Assembly: GCF_947242115.1 (NCBI RefSeq)
Contig: NC_074725.1
Span: 10,330,011-10,394,010, forward strand
Direction of reading: 5' to 3'
Length of the DNA stretch: 64,000 bases
Origin: Biomphalaria glabrata
Lineage: Eukaryota > Mollusca > Gastropoda > Planorbidae
Under the pieces are notes generated by a model. That model was not told the origin of the DNA and did not search any database. It was given only the letters and a program-made list of their open reading frames with translations. Made by a program: the position numbers and the translations under genes. Positions 44,001 to 55,556 of this stretch are shown piece by piece; position 1 is the first letter of the stretch, and the number at the start of each line of letters is the position of its first letter.

Positions 44001-47000
44001 TTTAATAGGTCTATAGATACATATGCACTCGTTTTAATAGGTCTATAAATAGGTCTTATAGACTCGTTTTAATAGGTCTATAAATAGGTCGTATACAGTC
44101 GTTTTAATAGGTCTGTACATATGTTGTGTACAATCGTTTTAATAGTTCTATACAAAGGTTATATACAAACGTTTTAATAGGTCTATAAATATAATGTGTA
44201 CAATCGTTTTAATAGGTCTATAAATAAGTCATATACACACGTTTTGATAGGTCTATAAATAAGTCATATACACACGTTTTGATAGGTCTATAAAAAGGTT
44301 ATATACAATCGTTTTAATAGGTCTATAAATAAGTCATATACACACGTTTTGATAGGTCTATAAATAGGTTATATACAATCGTTTTAATGCATTTGATTAT
44401 GTGTCATTTTGTCTTTTTTTAAAATAAGTCAATACATTTTCCCATAGTAACTTTGTAATAGTTCCTTAGATAGGTCATATATAACTCTCATAAATGTAGG
44501 CCTACAGGCTTTGTGATGTTTTCTTTAAATTTAAAGATCTGTCATATTTCTGGTTTTAAAATTGAGTTTTCAAATGGCCAGTCATATATCTGCATCATTA
44601 GGCCTATACCACACGAATACAACGTAGAATCTTAAAGTTCCAAAGTTAAAGACGATTTAGGATTGGATAAGAAGACCCAATTGCAACCTTCTTGCTATTG
44701 TCGTCATTGGGTCCATTTAATCTCTCTTTCCGTCGTGTTTGATTTTGTCCTTTTCTCTACGATTAGATTTCATTTGCGCCAGCTAGTACTAGTCTATTAG
44801 GCCTACTAAGGCATCTGCTATCAGCTGTTTGAACAAAATATACTTACGTCTATATGCAAGACCGGTGGCTGAACGGTAAAGCGCTTGGCTTCCGAACCGG
44901 GGACTGGGGTTCGAATCCTGGTGAAGACTGGGGTTTTTAATTTAGCCATCTTCGGGCGCCTCAGAGTCCACCCAGCTCTAATGGGTACCTGACATTTGTA
45001 AGGGAAAAGTAAAGGCGGTTGGTCGTTGTGCTGGCCACATGACACCCTTGTTAACCGTAAGCCAAGAAACAGATGACCTTTACATAACCTGCCCTATAGA
45101 CCACAAGGTCTGAAAGGGGAACTTTACTTTACTTTATATGCATGACCGCTTTTTTTCCCTTTGAATTTCTAATGAGTTACAAGAAATTAAAATTCGGTTA
45201 AGGGGATGTCGATGTGGAATTAACTATTTGGACTAAAAGTTTAGTCCTAAGTCAAAAATGTTCACCTATTTTTTGTCAAAGGTCCGTCATATCGAGATAT
45301 AGCTCATTTTACACGGGTTGGCTTCAGATACAACCCCCCCCCCCCACGAGTGTGTTTCGGTCATGGGTTTGTTCCCTTGGATTTAGGCTATCAAAGTGCA
45401 TGTGTGACGACACAATACCTGGTGATGTTGATTTGAATATATAGACTTAGGGATCAAATTAGTGGACCAAAGCTCTCCAAGCAGCACTTCAACTTATCAT
45501 TAAGACTTGTTCAAAGTGTGAAGTGCTTTGGCTAGCGGGGGAGAGGGAGTCGGGGAGAACACCGCGTAATGTGATACTTATAGGCTACCCGTCAGTCTGT
45601 AAGATACACTTAGTACACATCCATTGGTAGTTTTAAACTCGAGATAGACTGTAAAAATCTGAATTAAGTTAGTGGATTCAACAAAGAAAACAAAATAAAT
45701 TTTAGATTCTACCCATTGCTGTAGTCCGGGAAAAAATTCTGGGCAGACAAAAATCTGTTTTTCTGTATCCATTTCTTCTACACAGCTGCATAGTATTGGA
45801 CATATATCTTAAGACAGAAGGTTTCAAACTGTGCGCATAGGGCTAAAAAAATGTTTAGAGAAAAAACAGCGAAGGGTGGATCAAATCTCAAACATAGCAA
45901 AACTCTCTTGCTCTAGGTCTGCTAGACTAGGTCAACGTCTTTTCCATGACTTCAGGTTTATTGACGAAAATTTAGATTCACTTGTTAGGTCACTAATGCT
46001 AGAAGACCTTTTGGTGAAAATGTCAAGGCAGTATTTCGAGTCTGGTGCATCAAATGGCAAACGATAAGCGGCTGATGTTAGAAGAATCGGCAAAATTGCA
46101 GGAAAAAGTCACGGAAGATGTAGGTTCAAGCGATTCAGAGGAGAGTCAGTATATTGGCTTCGATTGGAAATATCTAGGCTTATGGTCATCTTTAATTAGC
46201 GATAAAGAAAGCGTCGAAGTCATATTGATTGATTTCGATATAGATACAGATAAGTTTTTAATAGATTGCGTGATTTGATTTTATCTTTGTTTATTTTAAT
46301 TTTCATTTGGGGCCACCAAATTCACTTTGCCTAGGGCCTCCAATTACCTAAGACAGGCCCTGAAACCAGTACTGTGCTAAATCTTTTTCCCTCTTTACAA
46401 TATGTTCATCCGACAGAATTATAGCTTGCTAAACATAATAATTACATTGGAAGAATGGCTCTACAACAACAATAAGCAATCATTTGATTTTGTTCTCTAA
46501 AGGCCGTGTTGAGTCTGTACGCTTCAGGCAGGACTACAGGTGTCGTCATGGATTCTGGAGACGGGGTGACCCACTTTGTGCCAATCTACGAGGGCTACTG
46601 TCTCCCGCATACAATCAAGCGAGTCAACCTGGCTGGCAGAGACCTAACCCAGTACCTCCAGAGGATTCTTAGCGAGAGAGGTTACACGTAAGCAGAATCC
46701 TACAGTCTACGTGCACATGCCTAGGCGTAGTTTCTAATTATATGTAACTAACTGCATTACATGTCATTCTTGAATCTCCTCCACAGAATGACTACAACCT
46801 CGGAACTAGAAATCGTTCGAGACATCAAAGAGAAACTTTGTTACGTCGCCTTGGACTTTGACGCTGAGCTGGCTTCAAGCGCCTCCTCTTCCGCCATGGA
46901 AAAATCCTATGAGCTGCCAGACGGTTCCATCATAACTATAGGCAATGAGAGGTTCCGTTGTCCGGAAGTTCTCTTCCAGCCATCCTTCATCGGCATGGAA

Positions 47001-47318
47001 ACTTCCGGAATCCACGAGCAGCTTTACAACTCTGTCCAAAACAGTGACCTAGATATCCGCAGCGATCTCTACAGCAACGTGGTTCTGTCAGGGGGGACGA
47101 CCATGTATCCTGGGATAGCGGACCGCATGCATAGAGAGTTGGCGGCCTTGGTGCCGCCTTCCCAAAAGGTTAAGGTCATCGCCCCTCCGGAACGTAAGTA
47201 CTCCGTGTGGATAGGTGGATCCATTCTAGGCTCACTGTCGACTTTCCAGCAGATGTGGATCTCCAAGCAGGAATATGACGAGAGCGGTCCTTCCATCGTG
47301 CATAGAAAATGCTTTTAA
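38012..47318 (+). CDS. Divergent actin, 379 aa, 4 exons
   Basis: Exons 38012-38226, 43614-43821, 46503-46687 and 46787-47318, GT-AG introns, phases 2, 0, 2, total 1140 nt with stop. The product is a full actin, three residues longer than the usual 376 only at the N-terminus ([19 protein letters not shown]). ATP-site motifs are intact: [26 protein letters not shown] and [14 protein letters not shown] keeps the methylated histidine, and the C-terminus [12 protein letters not shown] is canonical. Divergence is concentrated in the D-loop ([17 protein letters not shown] against the usual RPRHQGVMVGMGQKDSY) and in surface segments ([40 protein letters not shown]). All key residues I can check are kept, so it is probably a working cytoskeletal actin paralogue rather than a pseudogene. 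An acceptor-like 'catttttag' at 37968-37976 suggests a spliced 5' UTR. Confidence 0.93.
38240..39180. repeat. Two-length minisatellite (41/48 bp), about 21 units, actin intron 1
   Basis: Units share TCTGTCACACTACATCTGCA and differ by presence (48 bp) or absence (41 bp) of AGGCCCT after 'caatggt'. Read left to right they alternate irregularly as L S S L S S L L L S S S L L S L L S L S S. Point variants ('tctggtaatt', 'caatagta') also occur. Confidence 0.93.
39465..41999. mobile_element. 2.5-kb inverted-repeat DNA element in actin intron 1
   Basis: Left end CACTGGCGGATCCAG and right end CTGGATCCGCCAGTG are exact inverse copies, each followed inward by long G or C tracts. Both flanks show AC. 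The interior has a hairpin array (39700-40790), A+T-rich single-copy DNA, and repeated subterminal G/C tracts (41520-41990). No transposase frame, so it is non-autonomous. Similar ends occur in many animal genomes, but I do not assign a superfamily. Confidence 0.8.
39700..40790. repeat. ~97-bp tandem array with TTCGGGGCGAAGCCCCGA hairpin, 11 units
   Basis: Each unit has the palindrome (stem TCGGGGC/GCCCCGA, loop GAA), then 'aaaagcgttttcttgcatt', 'cactgcagaaacgcattctc' and 'ctgacatctacagc'. From about 40203 the units form a ~197-bp dimer repeated three times, a canonical unit then one with GAGGTTCGGGGCGAAACCTC. The apparent frames across 39668-40376 are artefacts. Confidence 0.9.
42166..42720. 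mobile_element. hAT-like terminus and LINE 3'-end fragment
   Basis: CAGTGGTCTTTAACCTTTTT at 42166 resembles the terminal repeat of hAT elements; no matching right end was found. About 42415-42720 shares 'aacggctttgtctgcat', 'ggtcgcaactgggttg' and 'atcttcggaattggaggc' type blocks with 63485-63860, probably the end of a LINE frame with a zinc-finger-like C-x-C tail. Confidence 0.45.
43160..43548. repeat. Imperfect tandem duplication before actin exon 2
   Basis: The blocks 'ctgttataagttataaaatg', 'tatgaaagtgtggagcc' and 'cgccgtgggtcgactagt' occur twice, at about 43266-43390 and 43391-43548. The second copy has extra G/C-rich DNA. It ends about 65 bases before exon 2. Confidence 0.8.
43838..44393. 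repeat. Degenerate ~35-bp tandem array, actin intron 2
   Basis: About 15 units around CGTTTTAATAGGTCTATAAA and 'taggtcatatacac', with frequent substitutions and small length changes. It begins directly after actin exon 2. Confidence 0.93.
44857..45135 (+). mobile_element. tRNA-derived SINE (type 2), well preserved
   Basis: Box A 'ggtggctgaacggtaaagcg' and an exact consensus box B GGTTCGAATCC. The body reads 'gggtacctgacat', 'ggccacatgacaccc' and 'gccctatagaccacaagg', ending in 'ctttactttact'. This is the best copy in the window and lies in actin intron 2. Confidence 0.9.
45136..46502 (+). other. Rest of actin intron 2, with weak frames and a dispersed repeat
   Basis: Overlapping short frames at 45831-46067 and 46045-46278 encode charged peptides that I do not recognise; they may be remnants of a mobile element. 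At 46297-46370 the repeat 'ggggccaccaaattcacttt' and 'cctagggcctccaattacct' ends in 'caggccctg', as does 50820-50860. Confidence 0.5.
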
Positions 47319-47380
47319 TACCAAGAATGATGAAAGAATTATACCAACAAATTTTGTTCATTTAAAACAAGATAGCTAGA

Positions 47381-47386
47381 AATAAA
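47381..47386 (+). terminator. Poly(A) signal AATAAA of the actin gene
   Basis: First AATAAA after the stop at 47316-47318, about 63 bases downstream; G/T-rich sequence appears further on. Confidence 0.55.
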
Positions 47387-48092
47387 CTCCAATTTAAATG
47401 ACCTAAAGACATGGTGCAGGATGTATTCTACAAGTAGATCTTTCTGCGAAATGTTCATTTATAGCACTCATTAGAGTAATTAATATGATATACAAATATT
47501 TTAATTGTTTCTTTGACATTTGCATAATTTATGTGACATGCCTGCATGTGGATTTCAAACATCTGTATTACTGCTTCAAGTATATATATTGGGTTGGTAG
47601 GGACTAATACAAGTATGAACTATATAATTTGACAGTGACTACTGTACTTTGTTTCATTGTAAAGACTTCACTTGCATTAAATATATGTTTCTTAGTGTTC
47701 AAACAGTATTGCTCCAATACATTATTTAATATAGAGACTAAACAACGTTTTCTTTGCCCAATACTAAAATGGAATGTTTTAATGCGAGTTATGTCCAAGT
47801 ATTTTTTTTCCATAGGTAAAAAATTGTTTAATATAAGATAAATGAAGAAACTTGATTGACAAGCTAATTAATGCATATGATGATATTAATAAAACTCGGT
47901 AATATGTTAATGCCTTCACACATCCCTCAGTCTGTCGAACCGTTAGAGTACCACCCATGATCTGTAAATGTGGGGGACTTTTAACCTTTTCAATGAATGA
48001 CGAAGTATTTGGTATCATTTCAAATAAGTTCTCAGAAAGAAAACAGATGCAGTAGGCTCGACATCTAATTTCTGTGATAACAACAACAAAGA
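47387..48092. other. Region downstream of actin, nothing recognised
   Basis: A+T-rich DNA with short accidental frames on both strands. It may include a longer 3' UTR. Confidence 0.5.
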
Positions 48093-48238
48093 ATGGACGT
48101 TTCTAAAAGCCTCCTCGTTAAAGCAAAGCGCCAATCAGATTGGACGTTTCTAAAAGCCTCCTCGTTAAAGCAAAGCGCCAATCAGATTGGACGTTTCTAA
48201 AAGCCTCATCGTTAAAGCAAAGCGCCAATCAGATTAAA
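48093..48238. repeat. 51-bp tandem repeat, 3 copies
   Basis: Three near-identical units of TGGACGTTTCTAAAAGCCTC plus 'gttaaagcaaagcgccaatc'. A stray 'aaaagcgccaatgagac' near 48487 is a possible remnant. Confidence 0.93.
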
Positions 48239-48275
48239 ATTTGCTTGAATTGTTTACCTCGCTTATATCCATTTA

Positions 48276-48425
48276 CTTCGTCTGCCTTTTGCACGTTATT
48301 TCTCCCACTTCCCATTCTCGGATCAAGTTTGAATCTTCGCAAAATTATTCATTGTTGATGACAACACATGAATCAAACACAAAATTAACCAATTGTTTTA
48401 ATAAATTGGTCGTAATTAACTGAAT
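48276..48425 (-). repeat. MITE partial copy
   Basis: Reversed 'cacgttatttctcccact', 'ctcggatcaagtttgaatct' and 'aattaaccaattg' match the right half of the MITE family. The outermost end is missing. Confidence 0.6.
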
Positions 48426-48770
48426 GTACTAAACTAAAGGGAGATAAGCCCAACATATATGTCAGCCATTGAACAGTAATCTCCATCAAAAGCGCCAATG
48501 AGACATGCAAGATAGCAGACGCGTAAAACGTCATAAAGATCAGGAAAGTAACTTACGCAATTGTGTACAGTTATAATTGATTCAAAATAATGCGCTTTAC
48601 TTAAACAAAAAAGTGCTTCTTGTTTCGTTTTAACACATGTATGTAGGTATGGACCCTTACGTTATTGGAGATCCTTCTCTACCCATCAATGGCGAAAAAA
48701 ATATCAAAAGAATGATTGTGGTGTATCCGGTGTACAGAGTAACGGAAGTGATGATAAGCAATTATTTTTA

Positions 48771-49005
48771 ACAAAGCTTATATCAACTCAATCTTTCTGT
48801 CTGGTGAAACACGTTATTTCTTCCACAATCTCGGATCAAGTTTATACTTTTCATAATAATTTCTAGTACCTGACAAAACAAGAATAAAAACAAATCAACC
48901 AATATGTTAATTAACTATCGGAAATTGTTATTTTGTCTGGTATCGAACGAGGGAAAGAAATTGTACTTGACAGATGTGGTGGTATAAGTTGAATTAATCC
49001 CCTTG
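48771..49005 (-). mobile_element. MITE copy
   Basis: Starts ACAAAGCTTATATCAACTCA, then 'ctttctgtctggtgaaacac', 'ctcggatcaagttta' and 'gacagatgtggtggtataag', all in reverse order of the copy at 22968-23320. The far inverted end is not clear. Confidence 0.7.
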
Positions 49006-50640
49006 AAGCCTGCGTTTGAATTTAAGCCGTACAACTTTTTGTATGCATTTAAAAAGCGATCACGGAAACATTTACGAATTTTTTTCCCCCCAACACCTTT
49101 CTATTCTGGCCCAGACAAGTTCAATGTTTAATGTATAATTTCTACTTTACTTTTTATTCTTCTGTTCTAAAGTGTCTATAAATTTGGTCATTTTTACTAA
49201 TGGTGTTACTCTGTTCAAACAGGAAAATTCGTTCTTTTAAAAATAAATCTCACGGCTCTATTTTTTTTTTGTCTGTTCTGTTCTTGATTTGCGAATGCAT
49301 ATTTTATTATTGGCCAAACTATAGTTCAATACCATTTTAGTTTTATGCTCCTGATTGATTCGTAAAAATTCTTTTCATAAACCCTAGGGTATGCTTCGTT
49401 TGATGATTTTAAAACTATAATGTGGCATAAGAGTTCCATGATGACTTCTCACTATAGCCTACATTTTGAGTTTGTGTAACTGGTTTACCATGAATAAATA
49501 TTTGTTTTAATTTGTTTTAGTGTTTTTGTTACTTTTAATAAAAGGCTTTTTTTTTTGGGGGGGGGGGGGGGGGGAGGGGTTGGAAAGACGTGCTCGAATT
49601 TGATTCCTATTTCTATAATTCTTTTCTCTTTGTAAAATGTAAATATCTTGTGTTGTTTTTATTGTTTACTAGCCTGGCATTACCCGTGGCCTGCGGGTCT
49701 AAGTTTGCTTTTGTTCCTGAACTAATGAATCACATTTTCAAAGCTCTCTTTCGCTTGAAGACTTAGTGTCCTTAATGTTTGGTTTATAATGGAGATCGAT
49801 AAAAGTATGAGGCCTATCAAAAGAAAAGAAGGAAGTATTGGGGTGGGCTTCATCAATACAAATAAATAAAACCCTAATAACCTTTAGTTAATACGGTTTT
49901 GTTTTGTTTTTATTAATTTATTTTATCAACGCCTACAAATAAAATCTATTGTTTTTTTTAACCATGTGACGTAGATTTGGAAATGATGCCTCAATAGCTG
50001 TGGCAAATGTTTATACCGCTTCGATATATAGGCCTAATGGAAAAAAACAACAAAAAAACATTGTGAACAGTGTTGGTGTGTCAGATTCATGAATTAAAAT
50101 TCACGCCAGAAATAAAGCCTCAAAACTTTCAGCATGGCATTGACTTTACTAAATCTTTACATTCTGTATACCTATCTAAGTGGGCCTACTGAGGCTATTA
50201 TAGGCCTACATGTATACAGCTTCCAATCGACAATAGCAGAGTGAAGGAGAGATACTTGCGAATTGGAGAAAGAAAATGCATTTTAAAAAAAAAATTCCCT
50301 TACCCTGTGGCTAAGGCACATTTCTTATTCCATATGCTAGGACACATTGATATAACCGCCATTTCCTTCCTATTGCCATTGAGAGTACGGAAAGGGTGGT
50401 CTGAATCAGCCAGTCAATTGTTTACGTGTCTAATCTATATGGAGGACTAAATCAACTCATGATATATAGAAGATATAAAATGGAATACAAGAAGAATAAA
50501 AAGAAAGCTTCTCTACAATTATTTTTCACTTAAGCACTCAATAAAAAACAACCACATTACAGAGGTTTAGGATTAAAAGCAGAATTATTTATTACATTAG
50601 ACAAGTAGCCTATTGATGAGAACAAAATGGAGGCTAACAG
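49006..50640. other. Intergenic DNA, no gene seen
   Basis: Holds a G-tract of about 20 bases at 49557-49575, and at 49668 'actagcctggcattacccg', related to 'aactagcattacccatcgg' at 36916, so both begin a shared dispersed repeat. The frame at 50241-50450 has no recognisable domain. Confidence 0.5.
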
Positions 50641-50664
50641 TTGTCACAGTGTAACCGGGTGGTA

Positions 50665-50870
50665 ACAGGGCCGGCCATAGTGCATAGACAAACTATGAAG
50701 CCACCTAGGGCCTCCGATGGGTGGGCGCTACGCACAGGACTATTTTTTTTATGGTACACTAATTTTTTTTTTTATAAATTCCATAATTTTATTTCTTCTT
50801 TTTTTTTTAAATTTTATTTGGGGTCACCAAATTCACTTCGCTTAGGGCCTCTAACGTGGGAAACTGGTGG
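50665..50870. repeat. Dispersed repeat with GGGCCGGCC end
   Basis: Starts 'cagggccggccatagtgcat', includes 'acctagggcctccgatgggt' and, near the end, 'ggggtcaccaaattcacttc' and 'gcttagggcctctaac'. The last blocks match 46297-46340. It looks like a short non-autonomous DNA element. Confidence 0.6.
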
Positions 50871-51656
50871 GAAACTTAACCGCCATCATTCCTTGCAACC
50901 CTGAAGAGGACTAGGTTCTCGCATAAATACCCTATTATTTTTTTCCCCATGTTTTCATACGTAACAACACATTGTTTTTTAACAGCCTCGATTATACAAA
51001 TACTTGTTTATACAAGTGTAATGGATTTAAGCACTCCACTACATATACAACGCTTCCAACGGCATGCGTCTCAAATCTCCTCTGACAATCAGTCCAAGTC
51101 CTGGCCTTAACGTGTGGCTAATGTAAGCTATTGAGTAGGCTACGGCGAAACTGTTTCAGCTAACAGTAGAAGGGGCAAAGTAACTGTCGCCTAAGCCAGT
51201 AAGCTTCAGGCAGTAGGGGCTCGTTAGCCTTAGCCTTGGCTGGTGAGCCACCTAGGAGAAGGAAAACTCTTAATTCAAACCTCTGCTGCCTTGCAGTTAT
51301 ACCCAAACATGGGAAAGGCTTCGGAATTAAAACCCTGGGGAAAAATTAGGACCCTTTGGCTGTTTACAGCACACAGTACTACACCCTCGCGACGCCGCTG
51401 ACCCCAAACCATGGTCGGGCTGGATGTCAATATCGGCCCAGGCATTTCTGTAGGCCTACATTGCAGCCCTTAAGATGCATCTCGTATGATGAGCATCTAA
51501 TTATAACCATTTGACCTCAAAATCATTATGTTAAGTTTGATAATGTATCGATAACTGTACGCATGCATACAGAGAACTCTATATTTCGCAAAGAAACATA
51601 GGCCATATGTTGCTTTTTAATTGCTTAATGTTTAGGCCCAAGAAGGATTGAACCTA
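50871..51656. other. Intergenic DNA with old repeat remains
   Basis: 'caaacctctgctgccttgc' at about 51278 resembles 'caaacctgctgccttgcagg' at 56989, inside LINE-related DNA, so about 51060-51450 is probably an old LINE or SINE relic. No gene. Confidence 0.45.
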
Positions 51657-51752
51657 GTGTCATAGTGACATCTATGTGGTACTTTAGGTGTCCCTACCGG
51701 CCCACAGGGCATTTGCCCGAATGCCCATATAGCCAGTCCGCCCCTGCCCCAA
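51657..51752 (-). repeat. Dispersed repeat, reverse of 3899-4010
   Basis: 'ctaccggcccacagggcatt', 'tgcccgaatgcccatatagc' and 'cagtccgcccctgcccc' are the reverse of the element at 3899-4010. Confidence 0.6.
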
Positions 51753-51924
51753 ACTGTATCTGCACTTGCCGTTCCTTTTGGATACATCAGCTGTATGGAG
51801 GGATGGTGGAACTGCAGAGTGGGCGACATCGTTCCGACCATAGCCCAGGCATTCATCTCATTTCCATGAGAATTATCCACAGCCGTTTCGAAACTGAAGA
51901 AAGCCATGCTGTGTATTTAAACCA

Positions 51925-52075
51925 GAAGATATCATATACATTATATACGTTCTATTTAGTAGAAGATAATTACGACTTTTATTACGTCCTAAATGTATTA
52001 ATTAGTTATTTCTTTTCGAGCATGTTAATTAGAGACTTAAACACTACAAAGTTATTGGTTTTCCTGCATTGGAAA
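51925..52075. repeat. Dispersed repeat fragment, related to 30250-30400
   Basis: 'ttattacgtcctaaatgtat' and 'aaagttattggttttcctgc' line up in order with 'gattacgtcctacgcgtcat' and 'caagtcactggttttcctgg' at 30326-30400. Strongly diverged; no coding potential. Confidence 0.45.
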
Positions 52076-52159
52076 GATTAAAGCCGATTGCTGGATAAAA
52101 TAAACGACACAGTAAGCGCCGGAAATTTTCAATACCTTTAAGACAACAACAAACAACAA

Positions 52160-53070
52160 CCTATGATATACACTAGTTCTCGATCTAGTTCAGATGCATA
52201 ATAACAGAAAGGAATAAGGCGAACAGGCGGACAGATCACTTGAATTAAAAGTGCACCAAACATCAAGAAAACCAAGGTAAAGGTGAAAGAGGATGATCTA
52301 AGGGAGACTACTTCAATTTAAGATGTGCAAATTTAAAACCGGAAAAGTTTACCAGGAAGTGAAACAAATCAACAAGCTAGACTCTAGACTAGGGCTACTA
52401 AAACTATTCACAGCGATAATAATAAGTTTAATAAGTAACAATAGTAACATTGACATCGAAGTGAAATGAAGTAGATCTAGTCTAGACTAGATCTAGACCC
52501 AGAACCTACATAATATATTCTAGTTCTAGATCTATAATCTACTGATATGAATTTTATATGTAACTAGATTCTATAAGTATAATATAATTATTTATATTTA
52601 ATAAACATCATAACATGGTAATGGTATGTTTTGAAGTGCCTAGGCCCTAGATTCTAGTCCTAGTTTAGTTTACTAATTTAATTAAAATTACTATCATACT
52701 ATTACTATACTAATGATACTTTAGTCTAAACTTAGTACTTACTAGTAGTAGATCTAACTTACTTAGTGTTACTATGAGTATGATAATGATAAATATTCTA
52801 ATGGTTAATTCTATTCTACTAAATTAAACTAAATTCTAGACTCTAGTCTAGCTAGAGTCTGCCTGGACTGGTAGTGCCTAGTGGTAGATCTAGTAGATGG
52901 ATCTAACTAGATTCTAGTTGACTCTAGATAAATATTCTAGAATCTAGCATCTACTAGATCTAGTCTTATTAACTAATAGTAGAGAAAGTAGAGTGCTTGG
53001 CTTAGGCAGACCTAGGCTTAGTACTAGTCAGAGCCACTATAATAAAAGTGCTACTAGACTAGATCTATAA
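52160..53070. repeat. Low-complexity DNA rich in TCTAGA, AGATCT and CTAG
   Basis: Short palindromes CTAG, TCTAGA, AGATCT and ACTAGT occur every few dozen bases with no fixed period. The same flavour appears at 7510-7800 inside the LTR-element leader. No frame. Confidence 0.7.
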
Positions 53071-53529
53071 TTAGAGGAGGTTCTTATATTTTGAACACTT
53101 CATCAAATTCTCCTTCCTTGAACGCTTCACTTTTTTTGTTTGTAATTCATTTGTTTTTATGTTGGGAGCAAAAATCAACGATTCAGGACTTCACATGTGC
53201 AATTTTAGATAAGTTCTGGTAATTTTGTTCCATTTTTCCAAAGCAGATGGCAGTTTTTTAGATTCTCAGTAACCATGTATGTAAAGCTGTTGTTTTAACC
53301 TCCCCCGGTAATTCATACCCATATAAGGGATGAGGGCTATATTAGGAGCCTGTTTGATTGTAGGCTGATGGGCATATCAAAATAAGCTTCCAAACATCTT
53401 TAGAAAGTCATTCCAATCACATTTATACCATTAGCTGTTAAATAAAATTTAAAAAGGGGGATGTCCATCAGCCAGCTCACAGACTGTTTTAAAACCCTCA
53501 AATTTCATCCATAAAACCTTTTTTTAAAT

Positions 53530-53900
53530 GAATTAGAAGACATGCAGAGCCATGTACAAAGAAATGACTACGCCTAACAAACTTGACAGTATTAACTTTC
53601 TCCCCCGCAAAGAGCAATCTACAATCTTCCAACTAAGAACAGGACACATACCTCTGTTAAATTACCATCTGAACAAAATAAATTCCACACAACTTCCCCT
53701 TTGTAGACACTGCGCCCACCCTTATGAAACCGTAAACCATATCCTATTTGAATGCCCCTTCCTAATCCACCTTAGGCAGACCCTACTTCCTCTACAGCCC
53801 AACATAACCAACACTCTGTACAACAGTGCTGAACAACGAAAGAAAACAGCACACTATTTTTCCTTGGCACAGTCTGCAAAAGGTCCAAGACATTAAAATT
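53530..53900 (+). mobile_element. LINE fragment, C-terminal part of the ORF2 product
   Basis: A 114-residue frame (53552-53896) with 'TIFQLRTGHIPLLNYHLNKI' and the C-x2-C...H...C cluster 'CRHCAHPYETVNHILFECP', which is the usual tail of non-LTR retrotransposon reverse transcriptases of the Jockey/I type. It ends in 'HYFSLAQSAKG'. Upstream polymerase and endonuclease parts are missing. Confidence 0.75.
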
Positions 53901-54123
53901 AAGTATAGCAATAATGTAAATATATCTAGTAAATCTTGTTTCTAAATCCCCATTTCTATGACTTAATTACTACAGGCAGCAGTTGAAGTAGGTGCTAAAA
54001 GCTTTAAGTATCATTTTTAATTTGGATAAAATTGTTTATTTGCTTGAAATTTTGTGTCACATCATTTTTATATATTGGTTTTAGTACTTAATTCTTTGCT
54101 AGACTCACAATTTACTAGTTCTT

Positions 54124-54260
54124 AACTACTAGAAGAAGCCGAGAGGACCGGGAAGAGCTGGGAAACCATAAAAAAACTAGCAAGAGACCGCGGAGAGTGG
54201 TGTGTTTTTGTCAAGGCCCTATGTTCCATGAGGAACCCAAAGGAATGGTGATGTGTGTGT
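54124..54260 (+). mobile_element. LINE 3'-end fragment, same family as 27152-27345
   Basis: 'gaagccgagaggaccgggaa', 'actagcaagagaccgcgg' and 'gttccatgaggaaccc' match 27222-27320. It reads as the tail of a LINE frame (AERTGKSWETIKKLA) and runs into a (TG)n tail. Confidence 0.65.
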
Positions 54261-55529
54261 GTGTGAACAACTAAAAGAGCACTGAAAACATTGCATACTA
54301 TTATTTTCTCTAAACTGAGAAACAATTTTGATTTATCATTTATTGTTAAATTATTACTTTACTTCATAGAAAAGGTTATCTTTGATGTAACTGACTCTGA
54401 CAACGGATGTTTCATCAACCAATTTGGCATAGAATAGAATAAAATGATAGCTCAGTGTAAGTAATGCAAGCCTTGTCTTTATTCTGTTGATTATGCACTT
54501 AGCCAATAATTACATTTATGGACAAACCTCAAACCAAAAAAATATATCATGTTATATGTTAGAGACTAGCATTTGGAACCTTCCTTATAAATTTTATAAA
54601 ATGGAGATCTTCTTTTTATGATACCTTTTTTGATTTGGGCTCCAAAGTGGGCCACATCATCTTCAGTCTTAACTTCTTGGGATCATCATTCTAAGCAAAA
54701 ATAGAATAACTGCATTCCTTATTATTAAAGTCTAAGAAAGTCATGTTAACTAATGACTGAAGGTATACTTAGTTTTAAAAAACATGACACCAGTAGTTCT
54801 TGTCTAGTAATATTCTATCCTACCTATCACTGAAGTAAATGTCAAGGAATATGAGCAAGGAAGAGAAGATTGAAAGATTCAAAAATATAAATATACAAAA
54901 AAATTATTGCTTTGAGCTTTAAATAATAACTTCCTAGACACTACTGAAAGCAATTGGATGCATGCTACAAGCAAGCCTTAGAGAATACATTTCATTCTAA
55001 GGGGTCATATCTTTTTAAAAAAAAATCTTTTTGTAGATCCTTAGCTGGAACTCATCTGTTACTGTTTCAGTACATATATGTTATGTGAGTTTAAAATACA
55101 CTAAAGAGCTTTAAAGCACAGTAATTGACGCTGGGTTGATGAGACTATTTATTAACACACTATCACATAACACATTACACACAACAATACAATAGGAACT
55201 CTAGCCAAGGGAAATAACTCTACATACTAACTACAAACCCCACAGTGTCAACATTAATTACAATTGCCTTTCTTTTTTTTTTTTTTTTTTCTTTCTTTCT
55301 TACTTTCTTATTGCAATGCTAACTACATACAGGCTACAAGTCCAGTTATTCAGCTGATGTTATTTGCAGGCTCATGACCTGTTTTCCTGCAAGTCTTTTA
55401 AATACTTTTCTGTAATAGTTTATTAAAATACTATCCCTAGATATCTTTGGAACTAATAACTATTCAAGCTAAGTATTTCAGCTAATCTAAAAAAACAACA
55501 AAAAACAATCTTTTCTTTTTTTCTCACAG
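54261..55529. other. Region upstream of the SHARK exon, no gene seen
   Basis: A+T-rich DNA with a T/CTTT tract at 55270-55305. The promoter or first exon of the kinase gene may lie here, but no clear TATA box or donor could be assigned. Confidence 0.45.
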
Positions 55530-55556
55530 CCTTATGACTCTAGTCCCTTGTTGAAA

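Noticed and set aside
44857-45135. Functional tRNA gene
   Set aside because: A and B boxes are present, but the head does not close into a full acceptor stem and is fused to the SINE body shared with six other copies.
45831-46278. Extra gene inside actin intron 2
   Set aside because: Two short overlapping frames in different phases with charged composition; no domain, start context or splice sites. They may be mobile-element remains.
51665-52081. 138-codon frame
   Set aside because: It crosses two unrelated dispersed repeats (51657-51752 and 51925-52075) and has no protein character.
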